Of a stretch of 64,000 bases of DNA, positions 26,091 through 35,173 are shown piece after piece; position 1 is the stretch's first letter, and each line of letters begins with the position of its first letter. A program made the position numbers and the translations under genes. This DNA is from Terriglobia bacterium. GTDB lineage: Bacteria; Acidobacteriota; Terriglobia; Bryobacterales; Bryobacteraceae. The stretch covers positions 25,016 through 89,015 of the forward strand of contig JAIQFE010000026.1 in the NCBI GenBank assembly GCA_020073445.1. The letters are read 5' to 3'. Under the pieces are notes generated by a model. It worked only from the letters and a program-made list of their open reading frames with translations, was not told the origin of the DNA and searched no databases.

Positions 26091-27353
26091 TCATCCCGCG
26101 CAGGCTGGAACCGCGGCCTTCGCGATACCGCCACCAAAGATACGATCGTACTGCTCATCTAACGCCTTGCGATACTCCTCTATCCTTTGGTCAATCTCCG
26201 ACCTAATATTCTCACTGTGTTCTTCGAGCCTCGTTATCTGTCCGACCAATCCTTCGATATCAATGTGCTCGATATCCTGGCAGAATTCTCCCAAGCCGAT
26301 CTCCGTAATCAGCGCTTCAACCTTCTCATGATACGAGACCGCCACCACTAACTTAGTGACCATCAAGCCCAATAAGACGTTGTGAAACCGACTCGCAACC
26401 ACGATATCGGTTGTGGATAACTGGGACAACACATCCTCGAACGAAGAGGCCGGCTCATCGATGATCTTGCCCGGATACTGGACTCCGCGGCCCTCCAGTA
26501 AACGCCTCAGGTCCTCTCTCACACGCCTGTCATACGTAACGTCCCCGATCAGCAACCGGATCGTGTATTTTCGATCAAGCAACCGACTCATAAAGCTGGC
26601 GACTTTCTCGACATAAACGTTGTAAAGGCGTTCATCGTCCTCCAATGTGCCGCGCTTGCTGTAATACGTCATCACACCTAGTCCGATCACGCCTCCTTGG
26701 CCACCACGGCAGCGGCGGACTGGTATCATCGCTCTTGGCAGGCTGAAGGCCAAATCGGGATAGACGTTGTCTCCCGTTGTATCGAAACCAATGCTTTCCA
26801 GGTACTTCCTGGAGAATGTATCACGGTAGGAGCGGTAATCTGCCAACGCCAAGGCAGCCTTCACGAAACGCCTGCTCAGCGGGTGACGTATCGGGCCCGC
26901 CCCCACACTTAGAAACAGGACCTTGCACCCACACAATTTCGCCGCAACGGACCATCTAAGTATGTCATAGTGCAGGTCAAATGGGCTTATGCCGAAATCT
27001 CCCAGCATTCCAGTCCCTGTCATGACGAGCATATCTACGCCCCTTAGCCTGCCGACCGTCTTAACCCATCGAGATATCTCGATCGGAATTCCAATAGCGA
27101 TCCGTCTTACTATTCTCATTGCCCGGCTGCTCAGGGGCGGCAGGGAGCTTTCTCGGATCGCAACTGCAGAGACGTGATATCTTGACGCCGTTTCTTCAGG
27201 GCCCGTGCAAATACCGACAACCTCGGCGGTTGGCATGAACTTTCGGAGGTTATATAACAGTGCCTCAAGTGTGCACTCATTGCCTAGGTTACCGGCACCA
27301 AAGACGCCGAAAAAGCCTATCTTTGGTCGTCTCGGATTTTTACTCACGTGCAA
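26091..27353 (-). CDS. Polysaccharide pyruvyl transferase family protein
   Basis: 420 residues with family features: FGAGNLGNECTLEALLYN at the N-terminus, a GTGMLGDFG stretch, FLSVGAGPIRHPLSRRF, SYRDTFSRKYLESIG, and VASRFHNVLLGLM near the C-terminus with its conserved Arg/His. By family knowledge (CsaB, WcaK, AmsJ) it transfers pyruvate from phosphoenolpyruvate to a hydroxyl pair on a sugar, giving a negatively charged ketal on the polymer. It is cytoplasmic and lies between a methyltransferase and the FemAB-like gene. Confidence 0.87.
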   Translation of the reverse strand: MHVSKNPRRPKIGFFGVFGAGNLGNECTLEALLYNLRKFMPTAEVVGICTGPEETASRYHVSAVAIRESSLPPLSSRAMRIVRRIAIGIPIEISRWVKTVGRLRGVDMLVMTGTGMLGDFGISPFDLHYDILRWSVAAKLCGCKVLFLSVGAGPIRHPLSRRFVKAALALADYRSYRDTFSRKYLESIGFDTTGDNVYPDLAFSLPRAMIPVRRCRGGQGGVIGLGVMTYYSKRGTLEDDERLYNVYVEKVASFMSRLLDRKYTIRLLIGDVTYDRRVREDLRRLLEGRGVQYPGKIIDEPASSFEDVLSQLSTTDIVVASRFHNVLLGLMVTKLVVAVSYHEKVEALITEIGLGEFCQDIEHIDIEGLVGQITRLEEHSENIRSEIDQRIEEYRKALDEQYDRIFGGGIAKAAVPACAG

Positions 27354-27384
27354 TCACGCTCCGCTAACATAAGATTACTGGTCC

Positions 27385-28041
27385 CTATCGATTCTTCGAG
27401 GAACAAATGAAGAAGTATTCGATAGCAAACCGGCGACTGAACAACGGAATGGTTAGATTAATTCGCATTTGGAGGTTCTTGGTACGTTCCGTGAATGGCT
27501 CCTCGTGATGCCAATGGTGGGAAGTTGGCAGAACTCTATCAACACGGAAGAAACGCCGCAAGCTTTTATGAAACTCGTCGAATGATTGAACGTTGTTGTA
27601 GAGCTCGTAAATCTTCCTGCGGATATGATTAAAGTTTACGTACGAGAGAATGAAGGTCCCATCGTTTTTCAATAACCGTGCTATCTCTGAGAATTTCTGG
27701 TCCTGAACAGTGCCAATATATTCGAACACCCCTTGGGCTATAATGATGTCGAATCGTTTATCTCTAAAGGATATTGGAGTTTCAACAAAGTCGGTCTGAA
27801 TTACATTTGGCCCCGGATCGTGTATGGCAATATCAATGCCATGATAGTCTATGTTCCCGGCAAGCAGGCGTTTCAGGGTTGCGGGCCCGCAACCCACGTC
27901 CAGAAGGTCGCATTGCTTGCCTCGTGCGATCTCATTAATGAGTCGAGCCGCTTTCTCGAGGCGAAAATGGGGCTGAGCATAGTTCAAGTTCTCTTTTGCC
28001 CATAGATCTCGTTTGTGGTATGTTTCGCTCACTTGCCGCAT
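27385..28041 (-). CDS. Class I SAM-dependent methyltransferase
   Basis: 218 residues. Motif I is LLDVGCGPATLKRLL, followed by an acidic strand end in YHGIDIAIHD, then FDIIIAQGVFEYIG and ARLLKNDGTFILSYVNF. This is a standard class I fold of the Methyltransf_11/25 type. In this setting it probably methylates a sugar or a lipid-linked intermediate. It sits between the flippase fusion and the pyruvyl transferase. Acceptor specificity cannot be read from the sequence. Confidence 0.82.
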   Translation of the reverse strand: MRQVSETYHKRDLWAKENLNYAQPHFRLEKAARLINEIARGKQCDLLDVGCGPATLKRLLAGNIDYHGIDIAIHDPGPNVIQTDFVETPISFRDKRFDIIIAQGVFEYIGTVQDQKFSEIARLLKNDGTFILSYVNFNHIRRKIYELYNNVQSFDEFHKSLRRFFRVDRVLPTSHHWHHEEPFTERTKNLQMRINLTIPLFSRRFAIEYFFICSSKNR

Positions 28042-28164
28042 AAGATGCGCTCCTCTGTGCCAAAACTTTCAAGTAGTTGGCGCTGTAGCTCGGTCGTAGT
28101 CACGGTAGACGCGGGATCGGAAGAACAGATTTACAAGAAAGTTGCCTTGCGAGGGGCCCAAGGG

Positions 28165-30384
28165 CTAATCCCGCAAACTCTCGCTTTTTTGCGTTTGAGA
28201 CCGTCGTCTGCCAAGGGGCCAATTGATGCCGGTGTCCCTAAACAGGCCCACGTACACGGCCTTCTGTTTCATGAGGAAAAGAAGAGACAGGAGATAGACG
28301 CCGAACAAGATCGCACATTCCGCAACCAGTTGCACTAACGGCGGTTCCACGAGATTAATCTGCGTGTAGACAGCCAGCGTTGCACCGGCAGCGATGGTAA
28401 CGGAGATGACGGAAGGGGCCACCGCTCTGTAGATGTCTCGCGCAGTAATGAGAGTGCCCTGCTTCGCCCATAGCTGAAAGGGAACGATGCAAACAACTAT
28501 GCCGATGGAAAATCCCAGCGCCACTCCCTGGGGGCCATGTGTCAGTCCAAGCGCATAGCTCAGAATCAGCACGGGCGTCATCGACATTGCGATTCTGAGA
28601 AACCGACCGGCTCGGCCTCCAGCCAACATCAACCAGGCAAATGGGTTGATCAAGGCAAAGCCCAGAACCGTTGGTGTCAAAAGACGAAAGATCAGTACCG
28701 CCTCATGCCATTTTGGTCCAAGAAAAATCGCAATGATATCGTCGGCGAACAGCGCACACGCCATCGTAATTGGCATGACTAGGGACAGAAAGACACTGTA
28801 ACTCTTCAAGAAAGCCGTTCTGAGGCGCGAGGGATCGTTCTGGAGGCGCGACAAAACCGGAAATGCCACCCACCCAATCGTTGAATATAGATTGTCGGTT
28901 GGCAAGTTGATCAGTTGGTAAGCGCGGCCATAGATCCCTAATGCGGCGGCGCCCCACCATCGACCGATCAGCACTTTGTCGACATTATAGCCAATGTAGA
29001 TAATGAGATTGTTCAACGTAACCGCGCCGCCAAACATCAGCATCGATCGGACGCCTGACTGGCGTTGTGGCATACCGGGAATCCATCGAGTGGTCATCCA
29101 GACTCCTGGAAGACTTAACGCTGGTTGGGCGATCGTCATCACGACCAGTGCCCAATATCCATAGCCCGACAGGGCCATTCCAATAGCCAGCGCGATGCTC
29201 AATGCCATGGAAACAATATCGACAAGCGCTAGCGCCGAAAAGCGCATGCTCCGCTGCAACATCGCGCGATGCTGTGCGGCCGCGCCAATGAAAAGAAAGC
29301 TTGTCCCCAAAGCCACAGTCACCCAGAACAGTCGAGGCTCTTGATAAAAAACGGCGATAACCGGCGCCGCCGCCACCGCCAGCAACGCGAGCAACCCGCC
29401 TACCAAGAGATTGGCCCAAAAGAGTGTAGAGACTTGCGCCGTTGTCAGCGAACCATGCTGAATCGTGGCCATCGACAGACCAGCATCGCGGAACAACGCG
29501 AGGAAGCCCGTGAATGCCGTCACCATGTTCACCAGCCCGAAGTCTTCCTTAAGTAAAAGTCTGGCCAGCACCATCAACGACCCAGTGCGCAAGACTAGGA
29601 CGCCAGCCTGGCCGACGGTGGAAACGAGTGCTCCGCGGGCCGCCTTCCGAGGCAGATCCGCCAGCGCGACATCGCCCCCAAAACTTTCCTTTGCCTGACC
29701 TACAGGGATCGCCTCAGTGACAGCACAAGGCCCATTTGCTGTGGGAGCGGCGACACTATGCCGGTTATCAATAGCCTCGGCAGACTTCGAAGAAATACAG
29801 CCGCCGGCCTCTTGGTTATCGTGGTCGGAAGGCACCATCCTATCTCGCTGGCTCTCCTCGCACTCGAGTATTTTATGGATCGCCTCAAGCAAAGATGGCG
29901 CGACAACATCCGCGCTGCCAGCCGCAGCCTCCTGACCGTCCAGCAGTCGAGCTGTCTTGCATCCTGCGTTTCTGCCAGCCTCCACGTCGATTTCGGAATC
30001 ACCAATCATCCAGGATGCAGTTAAGTCTATTTGGTGTTTGCGCGCTGCATCCAGCAGCAACCCGGGCGCCGGCTTGCGGCAACTGCAAGGGGGTTGTTTT
30101 TCATGCGGGCAGTAATACACTCCGTCGATGGTCGCTCCGCGGCCCGCCAATGAATCGCACATTTGTCGGTGTAGCGAATCCAAGTCGGCGACTGTGATCA
30201 GTTCCTTGGCGATACAGCGCTGGTTGCTCACTACAATGACGCGGAATCCGGATCCGTTCAGCAGGGCGATGGCTCGCGCCACACCGGGAAGAAACTGCAT
30301 TTCGTCCCAGTTGGTGACGTACTGCCCCTCCGCAGGCTTTCGGTTGATGACCCCGTCACGATCCAGGAATGCAGCCTTACTCAT
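28165..30384 (-). CDS. Fusion of heptose-bisphosphate phosphatase (GmhB-like) and Wzx-type flippase
   Basis: 739 residues from ATG 30384, which overlaps the gmhA stop by 8 nt; the frame extends further to 30510 but that part runs over gmhA. Residues 1-174 are a HAD phosphatase of the GmhB type: AFLDRDGVI with D8 and D10, the zinc ligands C92, H94, C100 and C102, and IGDSEIDVEAG. A low-complexity linker spans about 175-245. Residues 246-739 are a MOP/MATE-like oligosaccharide flippase with about 12-14 membrane segments (RTGSLMVLARLL, YNVDKVLIGRWWG). The phosphatase converts heptose 1,7-bisphosphate to the 1-phosphate, and the flippase exports the lipid-linked repeat. Fusion of the two is unusual. 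Confidence 0.88.
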   Translation of the reverse strand: MSKAAFLDRDGVINRKPAEGQYVTNWDEMQFLPGVARAIALLNGSGFRVIVVSNQRCIAKELITVADLDSLHRQMCDSLAGRGATIDGVYYCPHEKQPPCSCRKPAPGLLLDAARKHQIDLTASWMIGDSEIDVEAGRNAGCKTARLLDGQEAAAGSADVVAPSLLEAIHKILECEESQRDRMVPSDHDNQEAGGCISSKSAEAIDNRHSVAAPTANGPCAVTEAIPVGQAKESFGGDVALADLPRKAARGALVSTVGQAGVLVLRTGSLMVLARLLLKEDFGLVNMVTAFTGFLALFRDAGLSMATIQHGSLTTAQVSTLFWANLLVGGLLALLAVAAAPVIAVFYQEPRLFWVTVALGTSFLFIGAAAQHRAMLQRSMRFSALALVDIVSMALSIALAIGMALSGYGYWALVVMTIAQPALSLPGVWMTTRWIPGMPQRQSGVRSMLMFGGAVTLNNLIIYIGYNVDKVLIGRWWGAAALGIYGRAYQLINLPTDNLYSTIGWVAFPVLSRLQNDPSRLRTAFLKSYSVFLSLVMPITMACALFADDIIAIFLGPKWHEAVLIFRLLTPTVLGFALINPFAWLMLAGGRAGRFLRIAMSMTPVLILSYALGLTHGPQGVALGFSIGIVVCIVPFQLWAKQGTLITARDIYRAVAPSVISVTIAAGATLAVYTQINLVEPPLVQLVAECAILFGVYLLSLLFLMKQKAVYVGLFRDTGINWPLGRRRSQTQKSESLRD

Positions 30385-30997
30385 GGAATATCGTTTGTTC
30401 AACAATTTCTGCGACGATGTGGCCCACCAGGATATGACACTCCTGAATTCGGGGAGTCTCGCTGGATGGTACACAGATGCAATGGTCCACGGCGTTCTTG
30501 AGCTTCCCACCAGTGCAACCGGTCAATGCGACCGTGCGCAGGCCGGCCTTCTTCGCCACAGACACAGCATGGACCACATTCGGCGAATTACCGCTGGTCG
30601 AAATACCGATAGCGACGTCTCCGGGGCGCCCCAAAGCTTCAATCTGCCGGGAAAACACGACATCGAACGCGTAATCATTCCCGATCGCCGTCAGACATGA
30701 AGTATTCACAGAAAGAGCCAACGCGGGCAAAGCGGGCCGATCAAATGCGAATCGTCCGACAAATTCAGCGGCAATGTGCTGAGCGTCTGCTGCGCTTCCG
30801 CCATTCCCGAAGAGAAACACTTTGTTTCCCTGCTTGATTGAATCCACCAGGAGTTGGCTGACTCTAACTACAGTCGAAACTACTTCAGTGCTGCTCAAAA
30901 GGGATTGCTTCGTAGTAATCGACGCTTGTATCGACCTGCTAACGCGTTGTTCAAAATCATCTGAGTTCGTCATTTGCTCTGGGTTCTTGCCCGTCAA
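30377..30997 (-). CDS. gmhA: Sedoheptulose-7-phosphate isomerase
   Basis: 206 residues, the usual length for GmhA. The SIS-domain motif FLFGNGGSAADAQHIAAEF and GISTSGNSPNVVHAV are characteristic. It converts sedoheptulose 7-phosphate to D-glycero-D-manno-heptose 7-phosphate, the first step of both ADP- and GDP-heptose pathways. A TTG directly after the hddC stop is used as start because AAGGA lies just upstream; an ATG at 30973 is the alternative. The neighbouring hddC (guanylyl) and the GHMP kinase at 35174 point to the GDP-D,D-heptose branch rather than the ADP branch. Confidence 0.9.
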   Translation of the reverse strand: MTGKNPEQMTNSDDFEQRVSRSIQASITTKQSLLSSTEVVSTVVRVSQLLVDSIKQGNKVFLFGNGGSAADAQHIAAEFVGRFAFDRPALPALALSVNTSCLTAIGNDYAFDVVFSRQIEALGRPGDVAIGISTSGNSPNVVHAVSVAKKAGLRTVALTGCTGGKLKNAVDHCICVPSSETPRIQECHILVGHIVAEIVEQTIFHE

Positions 30998-31762
30998 CTA
31001 GTGTCCTTCGTGTTTTGGCGCAACAGTCGGATTGCTCTCAGTCAAGGCAACAGCATAAAGCCGATCACAAATCGCCTGAGCACGAGCGTAATCTTCGGGG
31101 GTGCCTATGTCAATGAACATTCCATCCTCCTCGAGCGCGTACACTCCGTGAGTGAGTAACCGGGGAAGCACGTCCCTTTCCAGGCTGGCCGGCCCTTCGG
31201 GTATGTGGTCAAGAACAGAACGGCTGAAGACGTAGACACCGCCATTCACGAGTCCAGGAGCATCGCCGTCGGATTTTTCCGCAAACCCGGTCACTCGATC
31301 GCCCGGACCCACATGGACTGTTCCGTACCGGCGCGCATTCGGCACTTTGAGCACCGCCATGCTCATTAACCCACCGTGTTCACGATGAAACCGAATGAGT
31401 CGACCGAAATCCATTTCCAGGAACGAATCCCCATTCATGACCAAGAATTCAGCCGTGTCTTCCAAGTGGTGCCGGGCAAACTTCACTGCGCCCGCAGTTC
31501 CCAATGGATGCGGCTCCGTCGAATAACAGATGGCCATGCCCAGATCTCGGCCATCGCCAAATCTGCTTTCGATCTGGCCGGCTAGATATCCGGTGCACAT
31601 TACCAGACGGCAGACTTCCTGGTGCCTCAGTTGCCCAATCAACAAATCGAGAAACGACCGGTCCCCCAACGACGCTAGCGGCTTTGGTGTCGACGGGACC
31701 ACCGAGGCTAGGCGAGTCCCCATGCCACCGACGAGTAGAACAGCGGTAGTGGTACCAAGCAT
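30998..31762 (-). CDS. hddC: D-glycero-alpha-D-manno-heptose 1-phosphate guanylyltransferase
   Basis: 254 residues from ATG 31762, placed just after the preceding SDR stop; the open frame runs further up to 31837 but would overlap that gene. Signature motifs are LLVGGMGTRL, STPKPLASLGDRSFLD, LGTAGAV, VMNGDSF and FIDIGTPEDY. This fits the HddC branch of nucleotidyltransferases, which makes GDP-D-glycero-D-manno-heptose. A mannose-1-phosphate guanylyltransferase is a possible alternative, but the adjacent gmhA and gmhB favour heptose. Confidence 0.87.
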   Translation of the reverse strand: MLGTTTAVLLVGGMGTRLASVVPSTPKPLASLGDRSFLDLLIGQLRHQEVCRLVMCTGYLAGQIESRFGDGRDLGMAICYSTEPHPLGTAGAVKFARHHLEDTAEFLVMNGDSFLEMDFGRLIRFHREHGGLMSMAVLKVPNARRYGTVHVGPGDRVTGFAEKSDGDAPGLVNGGVYVFSRSVLDHIPEGPASLERDVLPRLLTHGVYALEEDGMFIDIGTPEDYARAQAICDRLYAVALTESNPTVAPKHEGH

Positions 31763-31767
31763 CCTAG

Positions 31768-32712
31768 CTAGATTACTCGGTCCCAGTGCTCGAGCATGGA
31801 CAGGAGAGTCTGCTCGATTGTACGCCGCGGTACCCAACCGGTATCTTTGCGAAATTTTTCCGAGCTGCCGAAAATGATCTTCTCATCCGAAGGCCTCATC
31901 AGGTGCGGAGCCTGCCGAATCTCGACATTCAAACCCGACAGGCGAATCGCCGTCCGCAAGACCTCACTCATCTGATGCGTGGTGGACGCGCAGAGATTGT
32001 ATGCTTCGCCCCGCTTCCCTTTCACTGCAAGGTAAAAGCCACGTACGGTATCGTTCACGTCTAGGAGTGCGCGGTGGGGTTTCAAGTTCCCGACTTCGAT
32101 CACCGGCCGCTGGAGTCCCTTCTTTATCTTAATCAGTTGGCGCACAAAATCCGATGGCGCGTCATCGGTCTTTCCTGGCCCCGTGGTGTTGAAAAGCCGA
32201 AGGTTGACTGCCGGGATGCCATAATCCAAGAAATATTCTCGCGCCAGCAAGTCCAGGCAGACTTTGCTGATACCGTAGGGGTGCAAAGGGCGAAGTGGCT
32301 GCTCCTCGGTGACCGGGATCGCTGACGCCGGCACATGCCCGTACTCCGCACTCGAGCAGGCCGAAACTACGATTGGCGAGCGCTTCATGTGACGCACCGC
32401 CTCGAACAGATATAGCGAGCCCATGATGTTTGATTCAAAGGTCCAAACAGGGTCTGCCCACGATACGGTTGGCAAACTTTGGGCGCCAAGGTGAAAAACG
32501 TGCGTAGGCTCGTATTCTTTCAAGAGTTGCAATACTCTCTGGCCATTGCGCAGATCGCATTGGACAAAGCTTAAGTTAGGCATCTTCGGCAACGAGACGG
32601 CCTGACGCGACAGGTATCCGCCGATGACGTTCCACCCCTTTGCTTGAAGGAACTTAACCAGATGGGACCCGATAAAACCTTCAGCGCCTGTCACGAACGC
32701 AGTCTTGGTCAT
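31768..32712 (-). CDS. GDP-mannose/GDP-heptose 4,6-dehydratase-like SDR
   Basis: 314 residues. GAEGFIG at 9-15 binds the cofactor, the SACSSAEYG region supplies catalytic Ser, and HPYGISK holds the YxxxK pair. LRLFNTTGPGKTDDAPSDF and LKPHRALLDVNDTVRGFY are typical of the GDP-mannose 4,6-dehydratase/RMD group. The tight junction with hddC suggests that it acts on GDP-heptose, giving a 4-keto-6-deoxyheptose or its reduced product. Whether it is a dehydratase or the following reductase cannot be decided by eye. Confidence 0.82.
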   Translation of the reverse strand: MTKTAFVTGAEGFIGSHLVKFLQAKGWNVIGGYLSRQAVSLPKMPNLSFVQCDLRNGQRVLQLLKEYEPTHVFHLGAQSLPTVSWADPVWTFESNIMGSLYLFEAVRHMKRSPIVVSACSSAEYGHVPASAIPVTEEQPLRPLHPYGISKVCLDLLAREYFLDYGIPAVNLRLFNTTGPGKTDDAPSDFVRQLIKIKKGLQRPVIEVGNLKPHRALLDVNDTVRGFYLAVKGKRGEAYNLCASTTHQMSEVLRTAIRLSGLNVEIRQAPHLMRPSDEKIIFGSSEKFRKDTGWVPRRTIEQTLLSMLEHWDRVI

Positions 32713-32900
32713 TTTGATAGTTAGGCGGCCTAGGTTTCGCGCCTAATTAGCCGAGGCGAACCGGCCGATCAGATTGTCCAGCAGGTATGCAACCTTGATT
32801 CTGGCGATACAAGGCTCACGAACGGAGATCGATCAGCATGTCCCCAGCGCGCCCTCACCGGGAGAGCGAAGAGTGGGGCCGTGCAAGTCCCACAGGGAAG

Positions 32901-34877
32901 CTAATCAACAGCGGCGACGATACCCGTCGGCGGCGCTACATAAGAAGAGCCCGTGCTGGCTGCATAGCAGCCATCGGCGTCGAAGGCCAGCGCCCCGCTC
33001 GAACCCACAACGCCCTTCATCACGTTATACCAGCAGCTTTCAGCCGGAATGTAATAGGAATGACCTGCGGGGCCGTTTCCCCCAGTGACATCCGGCCCGA
33101 CGGCCGGATAGGGAGTGGTGCCGAAGAAGGATGGCTTTGAGCTGAGATAGAAAGATGCCGGGAGATTCTGATTTCCTGGCACAGGATTAGCAAAATTGGT
33201 GATGCCGCTTGGAACCTCTGAAGCATTCCATCTCGTCGCTGCCGTGACCGTGTCGTAATTCCCCCAGAACATACCCGTAGCCTTTACGCGGGCGTCTTTG
33301 GTGGGTGAATTATCAGGGTCTCCCGTCGTGATGATGGCCTTGTCGTTGGTATTCTGGTCAACCGAGTAGGTTGTGTAATAGCCACTCCGACCCAACACGT
33401 TACCGAGGATGTTGGAGAACCTGGTCCAAGCTTCGAGGTGGATCAAAGTAGTATTAGAGGCCTTGACCGGATTATTCCAAATGTCTCCGTACCAATGGTT
33501 TCGAAACTCCGTTATGAAGTGATGGCTTCCGTGCACGTCATCGGCGTTCATCCCCAGACCGGAATTCCCTTCTACGAGCAGCATGGCGATCCCGGCTTGG
33601 TGCAGCGTCACGGTAGGCTGCATCCAGTCATTCCCCGCGCCACCTGCCGTATAGTTATCATCGATGGAAAAGTTATGGGCGATGACGCTTCCTACGTCCG
33701 ATCCGTTCACGTTAATGGGCAGAGTCTCGTGCTGGAAGATGTTGTTCTCAACTTTACAGCCATCGGTCTGGGCGAATTCGATTCCATAACTGGTCGAGCC
33801 CGCTCCGTTCGCGCTGCCATAGAAGTATGAGTCCCGAACTTCGCAATGGTTGCACTGATAGAGCCAGACATGATTTCGGCTACTGGCATTGAGTACGCGT
33901 ACACCTTTGGCCCAGCACTGGATACATCCCGACATCATAATGTTGCTATTGATTCCGCCCAGCTGGTTGTTGAGTGACATGCTTTCAATGCCGTTCAGCG
34001 TCGCGAAGCTCTTGCCAGTGAATGCGGCCGGGCTCTGTGATGACCGCCAGTTTGGGAGCCGGATGCCGGGAGAGATGTTGATGTGAGTGCCGTCTACGAT
34101 CTGAGTGATGATTTGTTGTTCCTGCTGACCCCGGTTGCCAGCGTTGCCGACACTCGTGCGGCTGAAGAATTCATCACCGTTGGTGGTTAGGCAGAAGCTT
34201 GGAGAAGTCCCGCAAATGGCGATGTCCCCTTTGGCAGGATAACCATCCGAGGTGTCATCCAGTTGATCTAGAAATAGCAGCGAGCTGGTTGACATTCCCG
34301 CCGTGCTGCCAACAGTCAATTGCGTCGTACCAATGGCATAGCCGCCCGTCCAGGTGGTCATTGCCCCAGCGCAAGGGGGCGCGCCGCCGCAGGGCGGGGC
34401 CAGATTCTGAAGGGAAGGGGTCGATATACAAACAGCCGTGCTGAATCCGCAACTTCCACTGTTCACGCTGCTGAATGTTATGAAAGTGGAGTTTGAGCCC
34501 GCGCCACGCAGCGTTACATTGCTCCTGCCACCAAAGTCGATCGTGCCAGAAATGGCGTACGTGCCCGCCGGAACACGGACCACCGTATTGTTGGGTGCGG
34601 AGGTGATTGCGCTATTGATGCTTGCCGCAGTAACGGTTCCGCCGAAGAGTGTGTTGCACTGGCTTGTCACGCAATTGGTTTGCCGATTGGGAATTCCACC
34701 CGATACACCCGCCCCAGACCAATCAACTGCCCGGTTCGGGCTGAGAATTCCAGACCAGTTCTGGGCATTCGCAGAAGTGCTGAGAAGCAGCAAAAGGCCT
34801 GCAACCAGGACTGTCGGGATTGCTCTGGCTCTTGCCAAGCTTCTGACTTCAAACCGGAAAGGAGTATTGAGTAACAT
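32901..34877 (-). CDS. Secreted right-handed parallel beta-helix protein (pectate lyase-like fold)
   Basis: 658 residues from ATG 34877, chosen because GAGGTGG lies 8-9 nt upstream; an ATG at 34910 is possible. A signal peptide ends at about SANAQ. Residues about 75-480 show the repeating pattern of right-handed beta-helix proteins: VVRVPAGTYAISGTIDFG, NVTLRGAGSNSTFITF, VLNASSRNHVWLYQCNHCEVRDSYF and KVENNIFQHETLPINV. Such folds occur in polysaccharide lyases, epimerases and hydrolases. No catalytic residues can be assigned. It is embedded in the GDP-heptose genes, so it probably acts on the exported polymer in the periplasm or outside. Confidence 0.8.
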   Translation of the reverse strand: MLLNTPFRFEVRSLARARAIPTVLVAGLLLLLSTSANAQNWSGILSPNRAVDWSGAGVSGGIPNRQTNCVTSQCNTLFGGTVTAASINSAITSAPNNTVVRVPAGTYAISGTIDFGGRSNVTLRGAGSNSTFITFSSVNSGSCGFSTAVCISTPSLQNLAPPCGGAPPCAGAMTTWTGGYAIGTTQLTVGSTAGMSTSSLLFLDQLDDTSDGYPAKGDIAICGTSPSFCLTTNGDEFFSRTSVGNAGNRGQQEQQIITQIVDGTHINISPGIRLPNWRSSQSPAAFTGKSFATLNGIESMSLNNQLGGINSNIMMSGCIQCWAKGVRVLNASSRNHVWLYQCNHCEVRDSYFYGSANGAGSTSYGIEFAQTDGCKVENNIFQHETLPINVNGSDVGSVIAHNFSIDDNYTAGGAGNDWMQPTVTLHQAGIAMLLVEGNSGLGMNADDVHGSHHFITEFRNHWYGDIWNNPVKASNTTLIHLEAWTRFSNILGNVLGRSGYYTTYSVDQNTNDKAIITTGDPDNSPTKDARVKATGMFWGNYDTVTAATRWNASEVPSGITNFANPVPGNQNLPASFYLSSKPSFFGTTPYPAVGPDVTGGNGPAGHSYYIPAESCWYNVMKGVVGSSGALAFDADGCYAASTGSSYVAPPTGIVAAVD

Positions 34878-35173
34878 TGGGTTTGCCACCTCGGGTTCAG
34901 TGTAATCCATGCCGTCCCTGCGTTCTGGGCAAGCATCTCATTATGTCTTATCGGCAACAACATCTTCCCTCTTTAGACCCGATCGACTGAAAGTACCATT
35001 GCGGTTCCAAATTGACGGTAGCTAGTTCACTTCTCAAGTTGTTGAAACCACGGGTAAGAACACGCGGCTCGGGACACAAAGGCTCAAAAAGGATGTCTTT
35101 ACGGAAGCTGGGAGGGGCGATCTCCTCCGAATCTAAGCTTCAAAATGCGCGGGAGAACTCCCCGTCGACGCAC

